Notes: generated from the sequence alone by a model not told the origin. Shown: positions 26,794-36,064, numbered from the stretch's first letter. The stretch: 64,000 nt of DNA from Chryseobacterium cucumeris (GCF_001593385.1 NZ_LUVZ01000023.1:496001-560000); one strand, 5' to 3'. A program made the numbers and translations.

Positions 26794-26810
26794 GATGGTA
26801 AGGTTTTAAA

Positions 26811-27026
26811 TTATCCTTTTAAAATTTTAATGGCATCTGCAACAATCGCAGGGTTGAGCTGGTTCAAGTTCTGCTGGTTTGTCACAGAATTCTGAATGGA
26901 AATTCCACTGGCATGCGTGGCCATCTGGTAAAGCATACTCATAGCCTGTGCGGGAGACTCACCAAGTACCGTAACGTTAGTCTGCGTTACTGCATCTGTA
27001 GTCTGGGTGTTTACTGTTTCTGCCAT
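26811..27026 (-). CDS. RebB-family protein, first gene of the Reb operon
   Basis: A 71-residue RebB-domain protein: TTDAVTQTNVTVLGESPAQA (about 9-28), MATHASGISIQN, then NQQNLNQLNPAIVADAIKIL. The same blocks as in the tandem copies (TDAVTQ, GESPA, A(H/S)..G, NQQN, AKIL) are in the same order, so it is a clear homolog. It is the most upstream gene, after a 384-base AT-rich divergent region. Confidence 0.85.
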   Translation of the reverse strand: MAETVNTQTTDAVTQTNVTVLGESPAQAMSMLYQMATHASGISIQNSVTNQQNLNQLNPAIVADAIKILKG

Positions 27027-27410
27027 ATTCTGGTTTTAATGGGTTACTATTTTTTTTGATTTAAATATTGACTATGAGATTGTTGATCTCTTTTGTCTGA
27101 TACAAATTTCATTAAATAAAATAAATCTTCATTAAGGGAAAAAACGGAATTTTAAAAAATAAGGGAATTCTCCTATGAGTGAAATTTTAATCATGACTCT
27201 TTATGATATCTAAGAAATTAATGAATGAAATACACAAATACATTACCTGTAAATAAGGGTAAACCCCTAGTTTCTGAAAATGGGTTTTTCCCCTTTAACG
27301 AGTCAGAATGTTTCCGCAGAAATTTGTGTTATTAATATGGATAAAAACTCTGGAAGTCAGAATAGAGAAAAATTTCAGAAATCAAATAAATAACCTTAAA
27401 TAAAACGATT
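27027..27410. promoter_or_regulatory. Divergent AT-rich region between Reb operon and 359-residue gene
   Basis: No reading frame. It must hold the promoters of both divergent units. The minus strand reads TGTATTTG near 27234-27241, one base off TANNTTTG, but nothing is decisive. AGGG/CCCC-containing stretches (27259-27290: GGTAAACCCCTAG, GGGTTTTTCCCC) could pair. A binding site for the nearby LuxR-type regulator would be expected here if it controls the locus. Confidence 0.4.
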
Positions 27411-28490
27411 ATGAGCATTATAGGAAAATACAACAATTTGTTTTTCAGTGCAAAAGGAACAAATAACAAAGCTAAGATAGGAATCAGGCTGAAAAACGGA
27501 AAGATAAAAGCAATGACTGTGCAGGAGGTCTTCAATACCTACTTTATAAACAGCAGGGAAAACGAAAGAAAGATGCTGGAAACCTTGGAGCTGATGGGAG
27601 GAGATATAAAAGATATCATTCAGGTACTTGACATTTATAACGCAGACTATCTATCTGAAGAAGACTATAAATTCAACCATGATCAGTGGGAAAGTGACAA
27701 GTATGAAAATGAAAGAAAAGAAAAGTATGGGGATGTCAGCGAAAAGGAAAGGCATGAAGTTAATATCATTATGAATACCCAGGTTGTTACATCTTCTGTA
27801 TATCGGGATCTGCAGCAATTGTTTTTTATCAAAAAATTTCATGAAAGAAGATGGGATAACGGAAGTAAAAGTAAAGAATTTATGAGGCAAAGACTTGGTT
27901 TATTGAGAAACGGAACAGAAGGCAGTCCTGATCTCCATACGATGACATTCTACAGAACAATGGGAGAAACAGAGTTTAAAGGAATAAGTGAATGGGCTGA
28001 AAAATATAGGACAGAAGGTGGAAATATTAAAACTGATCTTACTTTCCATCATGAAATAATGAATACAAAGGTATTTGCCAACGATAATATCCCGAATGAG
28101 ATACCCGTTCGTCATCATTTGGGCGGATACAGCCAGGCCAGATGGTATGCGAGACCTGATAAGCATCAGTTTAAATTTCTCGTGCAGTTTGTATTGAATA
28201 AGAATGCTAAAGGATTCTTTGGAAAGCCGGACCAGTTAGTTTTACAAAGAACATCAAAGAATAGTAATTCGGCGGTAGCAAAAATTAAATCATGGTTTGA
28301 AGATAACGAAATACCGTTTGAAGAAATAAGTAACAGTGAAGGCCAAAAAGCAGGTAGAATTGGCCTTAAAAATGAAGATAAGGAAGGAGAGGGATTAAGT
28401 ATTTCGTTAGGTGAGAGCAGAGATACCCAGGAAATATTTCAAGATCTGCTCAGCAGAATACGGCTTATTGAAGTAATTGCTCCGGAATAG
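27411..28490 (+). CDS. Reb-adjacent protein, possible ADP-ribosyltransferase-like effector
   Basis: A 359-residue soluble protein with no signal peptide. Its first 30 residues (NNLFFSAKGTNNKAKIGIRL) resemble an N-terminal domain; the middle is helical. From about residue 178 it reads MTFYRTMGETEFKGISEWAE, then GGYSQARWYARPDKHQFKF (238-256). The early Tyr-Arg and later Gly-Tyr-Ser pattern recalls R-S-E ADP-ribosyltransferase toxins. This is a by-eye resemblance only; no catalytic Glu is assigned. It is transcribed away from the Reb operon from a shared region. Confidence 0.5.
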   Translation: MSIIGKYNNLFFSAKGTNNKAKIGIRLKNGKIKAMTVQEVFNTYFINSRENERKMLETLELMGGDIKDIIQVLDIYNADYLSEEDYKFNHDQWESDKYENERKEKYGDVSEKERHEVNIIMNTQVVTSSVYRDLQQLFFIKKFHERRWDNGSKSKEFMRQRLGLLRNGTEGSPDLHTMTFYRTMGETEFKGISEWAEKYRTEGGNIKTDLTFHHEIMNTKVFANDNIPNEIPVRHHLGGYSQARWYARPDKHQFKFLVQFVLNKNAKGFFGKPDQLVLQRTSKNSNSAVAKIKSWFEDNEIPFEEISNSEGQKAGRIGLKNEDKEGEGLSISLGESRDTQEIFQDLLSRIRLIEVIAPE

Positions 28491-28514
28491 ATTTTTCAAA
28501 ATTAATAATATATG

Positions 28515-28550
28515 AAAAAGACAGCCCTTTCAATAAAAGGCTGTCTTTTT
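28515..28550. terminator. Bidirectional terminator
   Basis: AAAAAGACAGCC (28515-28526) pairs with GGCTGTCTTTTT (28539-28550). A-run on one side and T-run on the other suit termination of both convergent genes. Confidence 0.8.
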
Positions 28551-28552
28551 AA

Positions 28553-29440
28553 TCAGGAGGTTGCTGAAAGTGGATGATCATGCTCCAGTTCTTTCCTCTT
28601 CCTCCAGAAGAAATAAGCCACAACAGCCGTTGCAATAGGCAGCGCAATACCAAACTCATCAATATAATAATTCGTGTTTCCCGTATCTGCAGTTAGAGGA
28701 GTAAAAATAGACTGTATAAAAAGATTATGACTGGCATGTAAAATAACACCTGTCCATAAACTCCCGGATTTTAATCTTAACCATGTAAAGATGAAACAAG
28801 CTGCAAATATCATAACCGTAAAACATAGAAGAGCCAGCCATTTAGGTCCGCCTGTATTATAATTGGAAAAAAGCAGGAGAGGATAATGGTAGATCGACCA
28901 GATTACACCCATCCAAAGAGAAGTAGCAGTATAAGAATTCATTTTGGCCAGCTGAGGAGTTAAAAGACCACGCCAGCCTATTTCTTCACCTAATGCAGAG
29001 CCTACTGAACGTACCATGCCAAAACTGCTCATCAAAATAACATACAGAATGATCGTGAGACCATCTGGAAGATTCCAGCCCATTCCTTTGCCAATTTCCG
29101 CGACAAATTCACGATTGTAAAAACCGCCAGCTCCACTGATCCAGATGATGAGGTAAGGAACCAAGCTGTAAAGAAGGGGGATGCAGTACGCCATGATGTG
29201 GTATTTTGTAAGTCCCCATTTCCATCCCAGAGAAGAAATGGGGATATTCCGGATACGGCAGGTAAGAAATGCAGCAATAGCAGGACACCACATGACAATT
29301 GTTGCATAAGAGATCATTCCGCCGCCAAGTTTTCCTGTACGGATACACATATAATAGACTGGAAGACAGAAAAGCAGAGTAAGAATCAGATAAGTAGCAA
29401 TATTCTTCCTGATTTCGGATTTGGATAGTGTATTTTCCAT
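28553..29440 (-). CDS. CPBP-family intramembrane metalloprotease
   Basis: A 295-residue membrane protein with about eight hydrophobic helices. CPBP (Abi) motifs are present: ALGEEIGWRGLL (near 168-179) with the Glu-Glu pair and Arg, then WSIYHYPLL with the His, and VILHASHNLF. Family members cleave within membranes (Rce1-like) or act in bacteriocin immunity. Single-gene unit convergent with the 359-residue gene; substrate unknown. Confidence 0.88.
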   Translation of the reverse strand: MENTLSKSEIRKNIATYLILTLLFCLPVYYMCIRTGKLGGGMISYATIVMWCPAIAAFLTCRIRNIPISSLGWKWGLTKYHIMAYCIPLLYSLVPYLIIWISGAGGFYNREFVAEIGKGMGWNLPDGLTIILYVILMSSFGMVRSVGSALGEEIGWRGLLTPQLAKMNSYTATSLWMGVIWSIYHYPLLLFSNYNTGGPKWLALLCFTVMIFAACFIFTWLRLKSGSLWTGVILHASHNLFIQSIFTPLTADTGNTNYYIDEFGIALPIATAVVAYFFWRKRKELEHDHPLSATS

Positions 29441-29615
29441 AAACTGATGTGGTGTTAGTGTTTGTAAATAACTGAAAAATAGAAAGTTATTTTTAAATAA
29501 AAATACACTTATTTTTTATATGATTAATAATTTAAATATCAGCAGAAGTAAGAAAAAATTTTAATAAGGAAAACTGTAAATTAGCCAAAACATTTTTTTC
29601 AGAATATCCCCAACG

Positions 29616-30188
29616 ATGTCCAAGCTAAAAGCCATAAGAGAACAAAAAAATCTGACCCAGGAAGAGCTGTCAGAACAATCCAAGATTTCCGTAAGAACCA
29701 TTCAAAGGATTGAATCCGGAACAGAGCCGAAGGGACATACGTTAAGATCACTGGCTCAGGCTCTGGAAATAGAAGAGATTGAATTGCAGCAGGATCAGCC
29801 GGCAGCAATTTCAGAAACAGATGAGGTTGAAATAGAAGCAAAAGAAGAGGACGCTCCAATCAATTATTCATACATTAAAATCATTAATCTTTCCTCACTC
29901 ATCTTTACCCTTTTACCACCACTGAACATTTTCGTTCCGCTTATTCTCATGCATAGTATGAAGCAGAGAAACAGCCTGGCCAGACAGATTATTTCAGTTC
30001 AGATGATTTGGACAGTGATGGCGCCTATTACCTTCATGCTTGGCATCTTTTTAAAGTTCGGAAAACAGTTTACCCTGATCCTGATGATCCTGATTGTGCT
30101 TTCCAATGTATTTATCATCCTTAGAAATGCAGCCGAAATAGATAAGAATAAAAAACTCTATTTCAGACTGAAATTCAGTATGATATAA
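29616..30188 (+). CDS. XRE-type HTH protein with membrane domain
   Basis: A 190-residue protein. The N-terminal 60 residues are a Cro/C1-type HTH (LKAIREQKNLTQEELSEQSK, VRTIQRIESG). A short acidic linker follows, then a membrane domain with about three helices (LIFTLLPPLNIFVPLILMHS, FMLGIFLKFGK, LILMILIVLSNVF). Such membrane-bound HTH proteins may link a membrane signal to transcription. Function not established. Confidence 0.8.
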   Translation: MSKLKAIREQKNLTQEELSEQSKISVRTIQRIESGTEPKGHTLRSLAQALEIEEIELQQDQPAAISETDEVEIEAKEEDAPINYSYIKIINLSSLIFTLLPPLNIFVPLILMHSMKQRNSLARQIISVQMIWTVMAPITFMLGIFLKFGKQFTLILMILIVLSNVFIILRNAAEIDKNKKLYFRLKFSMI

Positions 30189-30274
30189 AGCCTGTCATGA
30201 CTTTGTCGGGTTTTTGTCGGGTTCATTTTTAGCAGAAAAACAAAAGGAAATTGAATCTTTGTCAAAAAATAACA

Positions 30275-31762
30275 ATGACAAAGTTTTCAAGGTTCACCCT
30301 TCCTTTTTTAATGCTGTTCATGAGTGTCATGCAGGCACAGATAGAAAAAACAGATCCCCTTTATAAAACCATTATGTCGAAAGACAGCCTGTTTTTTTCT
30401 ATAGGCTACAATACCTGCAACATCAAGCAGATGGAAAATCTGTTGAGCGGTAGTTTTGAATTTTACCACGACAAAGGAGGTTTCGAAGACAGGAAAAATT
30501 TTATCATTGATTTTAAAAACGGATTGTGCAAATCCCCGGAAACTTATCAGCTCAAAAGAGTACTGGTTGATAAAAGCACAGAAGTTTATCCTATGTATAA
30601 AGACGGGAAGATCTATGCTGCCATTCAGAATGGAGATCATCTGTTTTATGAAAAGATGGGGAGCCAGGCGGAGAAACTAGTAGGGGAAGCAAAATTTACC
30701 CATTTATGGATACTGGAAAATGATGAGTGGAAGCTTAAAAATTCATTGAGCTTTAATCACCATCCGAAGCAGACTACCGATAGTGAAACCATGTTTGATA
30801 ACGATCAGTCGATGAAAAGCTGGCTGAAAGAAAACAATATTCCAACGCTGGGATTAGGAATTATCGAAGATGGAAAATTACAGCAGGTAAAAGTTTTTGG
30901 CGGGATCAGGAAAGGGATTCCAGCACCTCATAACGCCTTATTTAATGTAGCATCACTCACCAAACCTGTTACAGCTATGGTAGCCTTACGCCTGATAAGT
31001 TCAGGCAAGTGGAAACTGGACGAACCTCTTGATACTTACTGGATAGATCCCGATATTTCTAATGATCCACGGCATACAAAATTAACGACCAGAATGATCC
31101 TGAGCCACCAGACAGGTTTCCCGAACTGGAGATGGATGAATGCAGATAAAAAGCTGAATTTTCAGTTTGATCCCGGCACCAGATACCAATACTCAGGAGA
31201 AGGTTTTGAATACCTTCGGAAAGCACTGGAAAAGAAATTTGGGAAAACGTTGGAGAAGTTAGCACAGGAACTCATCTTCCAGCCTCTCAAAATGAAGGAT
31301 ACCAGTTACATTTGGGGTAAAAATACTGACGAAGCAAGATTTGTAACAGGATATAATGAAAAAGGGGAAGCTTACCCCATCGAAAAAAGTACTACAGCCA
31401 ATGCTGCCGATGATCTCCATACAACGGTAGAAGATTACGGAAATTTTATGGTCAGCATTATGAAAGGGAAAAATCTGAAACCGGATGTTTTTCAGGAAAT
31501 GATCAAAAAGCAGGTAAAGGTTAAAGAAAATAAATATTTCGGATTAGGTTTTGAGGTTTATGATCTTGGAAATGGTGAATATGCATTATCTCATGGCGGA
31601 GCAGATCAGGGAACAAGATGTATCGCCATTATATTGCCCGATTCAGGAAAAGGAATTGTAATTTTTACCAATGTGGATGATGGTTATAGGGTGTATGAAA
31701 AGCTTGTACTTCATTACTTAGGAGAGCAGGGACGAAAAATTATTAAGATAGAAACTAAATGA
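30275..31762 (+). CDS. Serine hydrolase, class C beta-lactamase fold
   Basis: A 495-residue secreted protein. The ATG at 30275 gives a signal peptide ending MQAQ; the upstream in-frame TTG is unlikely. Residues about 25-165 are an NTF2-like (DUF4440-type) domain (FYHDKGGFEDRKNFII, HLWILENDEWKL). The rest is the transpeptidase/beta-lactamase domain with VASLTKPVTA (nucleophile Ser-x-x-Lys), YSGEGFEYL (Tyr motif) and HGGADQG (third motif). The fusion of the two domains is notable. Probably an esterase or D-amino-peptidase type enzyme. Confidence 0.87.
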   Translation: MTKFSRFTLPFLMLFMSVMQAQIEKTDPLYKTIMSKDSLFFSIGYNTCNIKQMENLLSGSFEFYHDKGGFEDRKNFIIDFKNGLCKSPETYQLKRVLVDKSTEVYPMYKDGKIYAAIQNGDHLFYEKMGSQAEKLVGEAKFTHLWILENDEWKLKNSLSFNHHPKQTTDSETMFDNDQSMKSWLKENNIPTLGLGIIEDGKLQQVKVFGGIRKGIPAPHNALFNVASLTKPVTAMVALRLISSGKWKLDEPLDTYWIDPDISNDPRHTKLTTRMILSHQTGFPNWRWMNADKKLNFQFDPGTRYQYSGEGFEYLRKALEKKFGKTLEKLAQELIFQPLKMKDTSYIWGKNTDEARFVTGYNEKGEAYPIEKSTTANAADDLHTTVEDYGNFMVSIMKGKNLKPDVFQEMIKKQVKVKENKYFGLGFEVYDLGNGEYALSHGGADQGTRCIAIILPDSGKGIVIFTNVDDGYRVYEKLVLHYLGEQGRKIIKIETK

Positions 31763-31802
31763 TTATATCAGTGATAAAGATATTATCGCAATAATCATTG
31801 TG

Positions 31803-31810
31803 TATCTTTG
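31803..31810 (+). promoter_or_regulatory. Candidate -7 box of the Crp-type gene
   Basis: TATCTTTG matches TANNTTTG exactly, 41 bases upstream of the start codon. No TTTG at the -33 distance was found. Confidence 0.4.
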
Positions 31811-31850
31811 AAAGATTAGAAATACCGGATATATAAATAATTTCTATAGT

Positions 31851-32429
31851 ATGCTTTTAGAAAAATTACTTGAAGAGTTTGATGTAGACCCCAATACCTT
31901 TAGTTCGGAAGAATCTAAGTTATTTGATCAATATTTTGAACAGATCTCAGTCAGGAAAAATACATTTCTGATTAAAGAAGGGGAAACAGAAAAGTACAGT
32001 TATTTTGTTTTTGAAGGCTTATTGCGTTGCTGGATAATTAATCACAAAGGAGATGAACAAACGTTTTGGTTTTGTAAGAAAGGAACTTTTTCATTGTCAA
32101 ATATATCCTTTACATTACAGGAAAAATCCGCTTTTAATGTACAGACCATCGTAGACAGCGTTATCTACAGGATAGACAAGAAGAAGGCCGCCGAATTATA
32201 TTCTGCTATTCCCAGATTAAAGACAGTTTTTGATGACTTAACAGCTATATTACTTAATAAAATACTGAATAGAAATATTGACCTGATTAAGTATTCCCCC
32301 GAGCAGTATTACCTCCGGATGATTGATGAATATGGTGTCACTTTAAATTATATCCCCCTAAAAGACATAGCCTCTTATCTGGGGATCACACCACAAGCGC
32401 TGAGCAGAATTCGTAAACGCATTTTTTAA
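31851..32429 (+). CDS. Crp/Fnr-type regulator
   Basis: A 192-residue protein. A cNMP-binding-like barrel (NTFLIKEGETEKYSYFVFEG, about 38-57) precedes a C-terminal winged HTH (LKDIASYLGITPQALSRIRK, about 172-191). It has the same layout as the regulator at 14638-15204 and their HTH ends are alike. The phosphate-binding Arg is not obvious. It is a single gene followed by an acetyltransferase gene in the same direction. Confidence 0.85.
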   Translation: MLLEKLLEEFDVDPNTFSSEESKLFDQYFEQISVRKNTFLIKEGETEKYSYFVFEGLLRCWIINHKGDEQTFWFCKKGTFSLSNISFTLQEKSAFNVQTIVDSVIYRIDKKKAAELYSAIPRLKTVFDDLTAILLNKILNRNIDLIKYSPEQYYLRMIDEYGVTLNYIPLKDIASYLGITPQALSRIRKRIF

Positions 32430-32487
32430 CCTGGGTTCAGTATTTTAGATGAATAAGTTCTGACCTTTGTGATCTAAATTTACAATT

Positions 32488-32910
32488 ATGATCAGAGAAA
32501 TTACGGTAACAGATTATCCACGTTTGATTGAGATCTGGGAGAGCGCAGTGAGGAATACCCATGATTTTCTTAAAGAAGAAGACTTTGCATATTATAAAAA
32601 ACAGCTTCCTGGCTATTTCCCGCATGTCACCCTTTCAGGGTTTGAACAAGAAGGTATTTTAGTTGGGTTTGCAGGTGTTGCGGAAGGAAACCTTGAAATG
32701 TTGTTTGTAGACAATAACTACCGAAGTACCGGAATAGGAAAAAAATTAATTGAATATGCAATATCTCATTTACAGGTAACCAAAGTGGATGTAAATGAGC
32801 AAAATAGCCAGGCTGTTGGTTTTTACAGACATATGGGATTCAATATACTGAAGAGATCCGAACAGGATGGAGAAGGTAAAGAATATCCTGTTCTGCATAT
32901 GCAATTGTAG
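32488..32910 (+). CDS. GNAT-family N-acetyltransferase
   Basis: A 140-residue enzyme that moves an acetyl group from acetyl-CoA. The fold is visible from the N-terminal DYPRLIEIWESAVRNTHDF, the central LEMLFVDNNYRSTGIGKKLI (acetyl-CoA-binding loop with R-x-x-G-I-G-K) and the C-terminal VDVNEQNSQAVGFYRHMGFN. The last part resembles the YjbC/PhnO-type of small GNATs. Substrate unknown. Confidence 0.92.
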   Translation: MIREITVTDYPRLIEIWESAVRNTHDFLKEEDFAYYKKQLPGYFPHVTLSGFEQEGILVGFAGVAEGNLEMLFVDNNYRSTGIGKKLIEYAISHLQVTKVDVNEQNSQAVGFYRHMGFNILKRSEQDGEGKEYPVLHMQL

Positions 32911-32927
32911 CCTATAAATAAACAGAA

Positions 32928-32955
32928 AATCCCTGCGTTCAAAAGAGCAGGGATT
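32928..32955. terminator. Bidirectional terminator between GNAT and lipoprotein genes
   Basis: AATCCCTGC (32928-32936) pairs with GCAGGGATT (32947-32955), flanked by A and T runs. The two genes converge here. Confidence 0.7.
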
Positions 32956-32975
32956 ATTTTTATATAAATCTGAAT

Positions 32976-33521
32976 TTATTTTACCTTTTCAAGGAGATAT
33001 AATTTTGCTCCGGAAAAACCTAATTTAGGCATGAGATTGCCTTCCAGAACCATAGTTTTATTAGTCACATCAATCACAGATATATAATTGTTGGAATTAT
33101 ACTCTATATAATTCTCCTTTTCTTTCGTTGAAGGATTTTTTCCAAATTCCATAGAATATTTTACCCAATCTTCATCCTGTGTACTGCAGTGTACGGGCTT
33201 GAATTTAGACTTTTTAGCCTTGAAAACAATCTGATCAAAACCTTCCGTACATTCCGAAGTAAATGTTCCGTCCGGATTCTGATCTTTTGAAAAATCTTCA
33301 AAAGAACCACGGTAAACACCTACTACTTTCCAGGTACCATCCAGACGGTCTTCATCTATCTTTCCCTTAGCCTTGCTTACGGCCCAGCTAATCCCGTTTA
33401 CTGTACCTTTTACCGCTTTATAACTTAAGCTTACTGCACCTGATACTACTTTTGTAGCCGTTCTTACCACACATGATTGGAGAACCAATACAACCGAAGC
33501 CAGCAATAGTATTTTTTTCAT
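32976..33521 (-). CDS. Lipocalin-like lipoprotein
   Basis: A 181-residue lipoprotein. The ATG at 33521 gives MKKILLLASVVLVLQSC with a lipobox Cys17; a longer upstream frame is not needed. After a helix (KVVSGAVSLSYKAVKGTVNG) comes a probable lipocalin-type beta-barrel starting LDGTWKVVGVYRG (GTW motif). Family assignment is by eye. Stands alone downstream of the EgtU-like gene region on the same strand. Confidence 0.7.
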   Translation of the reverse strand: MKKILLLASVVLVLQSCVVRTATKVVSGAVSLSYKAVKGTVNGISWAVSKAKGKIDEDRLDGTWKVVGVYRGSFEDFSKDQNPDGTFTSECTEGFDQIVFKAKKSKFKPVHCSTQDEDWVKYSMEFGKNPSTKEKENYIEYNSNNYISVIDVTNKTMVLEGNLMPKLGFSGAKLYLLEKVK

Positions 33522-33581
33522 TTTGTCAATTTTTTCAGATACGAAGATAGGGTTTTTAAAAAAACTGATGGATTTCAAAGA

Positions 33582-35147
33582 CTATTGATCAAAATAATGG
33601 GTAAGATCAGATATATTTTTGATATGAAGATCTTCAGCCTGCTTTCTTCGCATCATCAGAGCATAAGCATTATTAAATCCTAACGGTTTCAGCCATTGAA
33701 TCCCATATTGTTTTTCAAACTCGGTATTCACATATTCATAGGTTGTCTCAGGACTTTTGGACACATTGCTGATGGTCTCTGTGGAAGGTTTTAAAAGCAC
33801 CAGAAGCCCTGTTCCCGTATATTCAGGATAAAAGTCTATGGCATCATTCATTAACGCATCAAAACATATTTTTGTTCCCCCTAAACCCGTTTTCGTTTCC
33901 ACTTTATAATCTGTATACCCTTCAATAAGCATAGTATACATTTCTGCGAGAATATATTGCTCACCAAAGATTTTTGAACCAATTCTGACTGTTCCGGAAT
34001 TTCTTTTTCCAGGACTTTTATACAGATTATTTCTGATGAGAAATTCCTTTGCAATCTTTTCCGGGGTTTCATGGAGATGATCAGCTCTGTAATTCAGGTC
34101 TGTCATAATGGAATCTGTGAACTTTCCTGCCAATAGATTTAAGGTTCTCTCCAGCTCCGGAAATTTTTTCAGCGTTTTGGTCTTGATAATGGGAGCCGCA
34201 TAATAAGGAGGAAATATTTTTTTATCATCATCCAGTACATACAGATCATACGCTTTGATTCTGCCGTCTGTAGAATATCCGCTGATCAGATCCAGTTCAT
34301 TCTCATAAGCAGCCTTATACATAATCGCATCACTTACCACAAGAGGATTTACATTGAGTCCATAGACTGAGCGAAGCCCGATATCACCATCCTGTCTCCC
34401 CATAAATTCCGGTGTAAAACCCGCTTTAATCGTACGGTGTGACCAAAAAATCAGAACATATCCTATTCCCAGAATAATAAGGATAACAGGAAGAATATAT
34501 TTTAGTTTTTGAAAGAACCGATAACCCGATTTCTGGATCATGGCAATAATCTGATCCAGAAAAACAGCTAATAATGCCGCCGGAATGGCTCCAGCCAGAA
34601 TCATATTCGTATTGTTGAGCGAAATTCCCCCGAAGATAAACTCTCCCAAACCTCCTGCTGCCACAAAAGAGGCCAGAGTAGCCACTCCAACATTAATAAC
34701 AGCAGCAGTCCTGATACCTGCTATAATAACCGGCATGGCCAAGGGAAGCTTTACTTTAAAAAGAAGCTGGTTTCTGTTCATTCCCATGGCCTTCGCAGCC
34801 TCAATCACAGCTGGATCTACACCCGTAATTCCGGTATAGGTATTCCGGATAATGGGAAGAAGGGCATAGATCAATAAAGCAGCAATGGCGGGCTTCGGAC
34901 CAATGCCTAAAACAGGAATCATAAATCCCAGCAAGGCAATACTCGGAATAGTCTGTAAAATTCCGGCGATGCCCAGCACCGGACTGGAAAGCTTCTTTTT
35001 TCTGGAAATCAGTATTCCTAATGGCACTCCCACAATGATAGCCAAAAGCAGAGACAAAAAGGTAAGCCCAAGATGCTGAATGATCTGGGTGGTTAATTTT
35101 TCGTGCTGTTCCGCAATAAATTGCCAAAGACTCTGCTGCTGCGTCAT
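33582..35147 (-). CDS. EgtU-type ABC permease fused to substrate-binding domain
   Basis: A 521-residue protein combining an OpuC/OsmY-type permease (about 1-215, with five or six helices and the EAA-like loop EAAKAMGMNRNQLLFKVKLP) with a C-terminal extracytoplasmic substrate-binding domain (about 245-521). This permease-binding-protein fusion is the design of the choline/betaine class and of EgtU, the ergothioneine importer described in 2022 in pneumococcus and Helicobacter. It overlaps the ATPase gene by 4 bases and lies after egtD and egtB, so ergothioneine is the favoured ligand; betaine-type osmolytes are the alternative. Confidence 0.8.
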   Translation of the reverse strand: MTQQQSLWQFIAEQHEKLTTQIIQHLGLTFLSLLLAIIVGVPLGILISRKKKLSSPVLGIAGILQTIPSIALLGFMIPVLGIGPKPAIAALLIYALLPIIRNTYTGITGVDPAVIEAAKAMGMNRNQLLFKVKLPLAMPVIIAGIRTAAVINVGVATLASFVAAGGLGEFIFGGISLNNTNMILAGAIPAALLAVFLDQIIAMIQKSGYRFFQKLKYILPVILIILGIGYVLIFWSHRTIKAGFTPEFMGRQDGDIGLRSVYGLNVNPLVVSDAIMYKAAYENELDLISGYSTDGRIKAYDLYVLDDDKKIFPPYYAAPIIKTKTLKKFPELERTLNLLAGKFTDSIMTDLNYRADHLHETPEKIAKEFLIRNNLYKSPGKRNSGTVRIGSKIFGEQYILAEMYTMLIEGYTDYKVETKTGLGGTKICFDALMNDAIDFYPEYTGTGLLVLLKPSTETISNVSKSPETTYEYVNTEFEKQYGIQWLKPLGFNNAYALMMRRKQAEDLHIKNISDLTHYFDQ

Positions 35148-36064
35148 ACCATCTGTGATTTTCTATACTGATTAAACGCTCTAACCACTTCTTCATACAC
35201 TTCAGCGTTTTGGTGATCCGAACTCAATTGCTGTAAAATATCCCATACACTTTTACTACCCGTACCGTTGGGTCTGTAGTATACATTTTCTGGTATAAGA
35301 AACGGGCTGATGTGATGTAACGATGTTACTTTATACTCTAATAAAAGACGGTTTTTGGTGAAAAAATCACGCACAAAGTCATTTTCAGGGTGGTAAAGCA
35401 TTTCTCTGGGAGTACCGGTCTGTATAATTTTTCCCTGATCCATCAGACATATCCGGTGACCCAGCTCAAAGGCTTCCTGTACATCATGAGTAACCAGTAT
35501 GATAGTTTTACTTTTAAGTTCTTCCAGCGATTTAAATTCTGAATGAATATCAGCCTTGGTAATCGTATCAAGCGCTCCGAAAGGTTCGTCCATAAGCAAA
35601 ACAGGATTATCTGCAATCAATGCTCTTGCAATACCTACCCGCTGCTGTTGTCCGCCGCTCAACTCGTGGGGAAACCGGGAAAGTACCTCTTCAGAAAGAT
35701 GGAGTTTGGCCAAAAGCTCATCCGTTTTCCTTTTCGTCTTCTTTTTGTCCCATTTCAATAGCTCAGGAACTACTGCAATATTCTGCTGAATCGTATAATG
35801 GGGAAATAACCCCGAATGCTGCATGACAAAACCAATTCCCATTCTCAGTTCCTCAGCCTTCTGATCACGGATATTTTTGCCATCTATGAAAATATTTCCG
35901 GAATCTGATTCTATGAGACGGTTGATCATCTTAAGCGTGGTTGTTTTCCCACATCCGCTGGTTCCTAAAAGAACAAGAATCTCCTGATCAAATGCCTGAA
36001 AAGAAATTTGATCTACTGCCTTTTTTCCGTTAAAACTTTTTGAAATTGATTCTATTGTAATCAT
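35144..36064 (-). CDS. EgtV-type ABC transporter ATPase
   Basis: A 306-residue ATPase with Walker A LLGTSGCGKTT (about 28-38), signature LSGGQQQRVGIARAL, Walker B LLMDEPFGALD and H-loop LVTHDVQEAF. The C-terminal part after about 230 is a short extra segment. The ATG at 36064 is used; an upstream TTG at 36085 would run into egtB. It pairs with the permease gene by a 4-base overlap. OpuCA-like family; EgtV role inferred from the egtBD neighbours. Confidence 0.85.
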   Translation of the reverse strand: MITIESISKSFNGKKAVDQISFQAFDQEILVLLGTSGCGKTTTLKMINRLIESDSGNIFIDGKNIRDQKAEELRMGIGFVMQHSGLFPHYTIQQNIAVVPELLKWDKKKTKRKTDELLAKLHLSEEVLSRFPHELSGGQQQRVGIARALIADNPVLLMDEPFGALDTITKADIHSEFKSLEELKSKTIILVTHDVQEAFELGHRICLMDQGKIIQTGTPREMLYHPENDFVRDFFTKNRLLLEYKVTSLHHISPFLIPENVYYRPNGTGSKSVWDILQQLSSDHQNAEVYEEVVRAFNQYRKSQMV

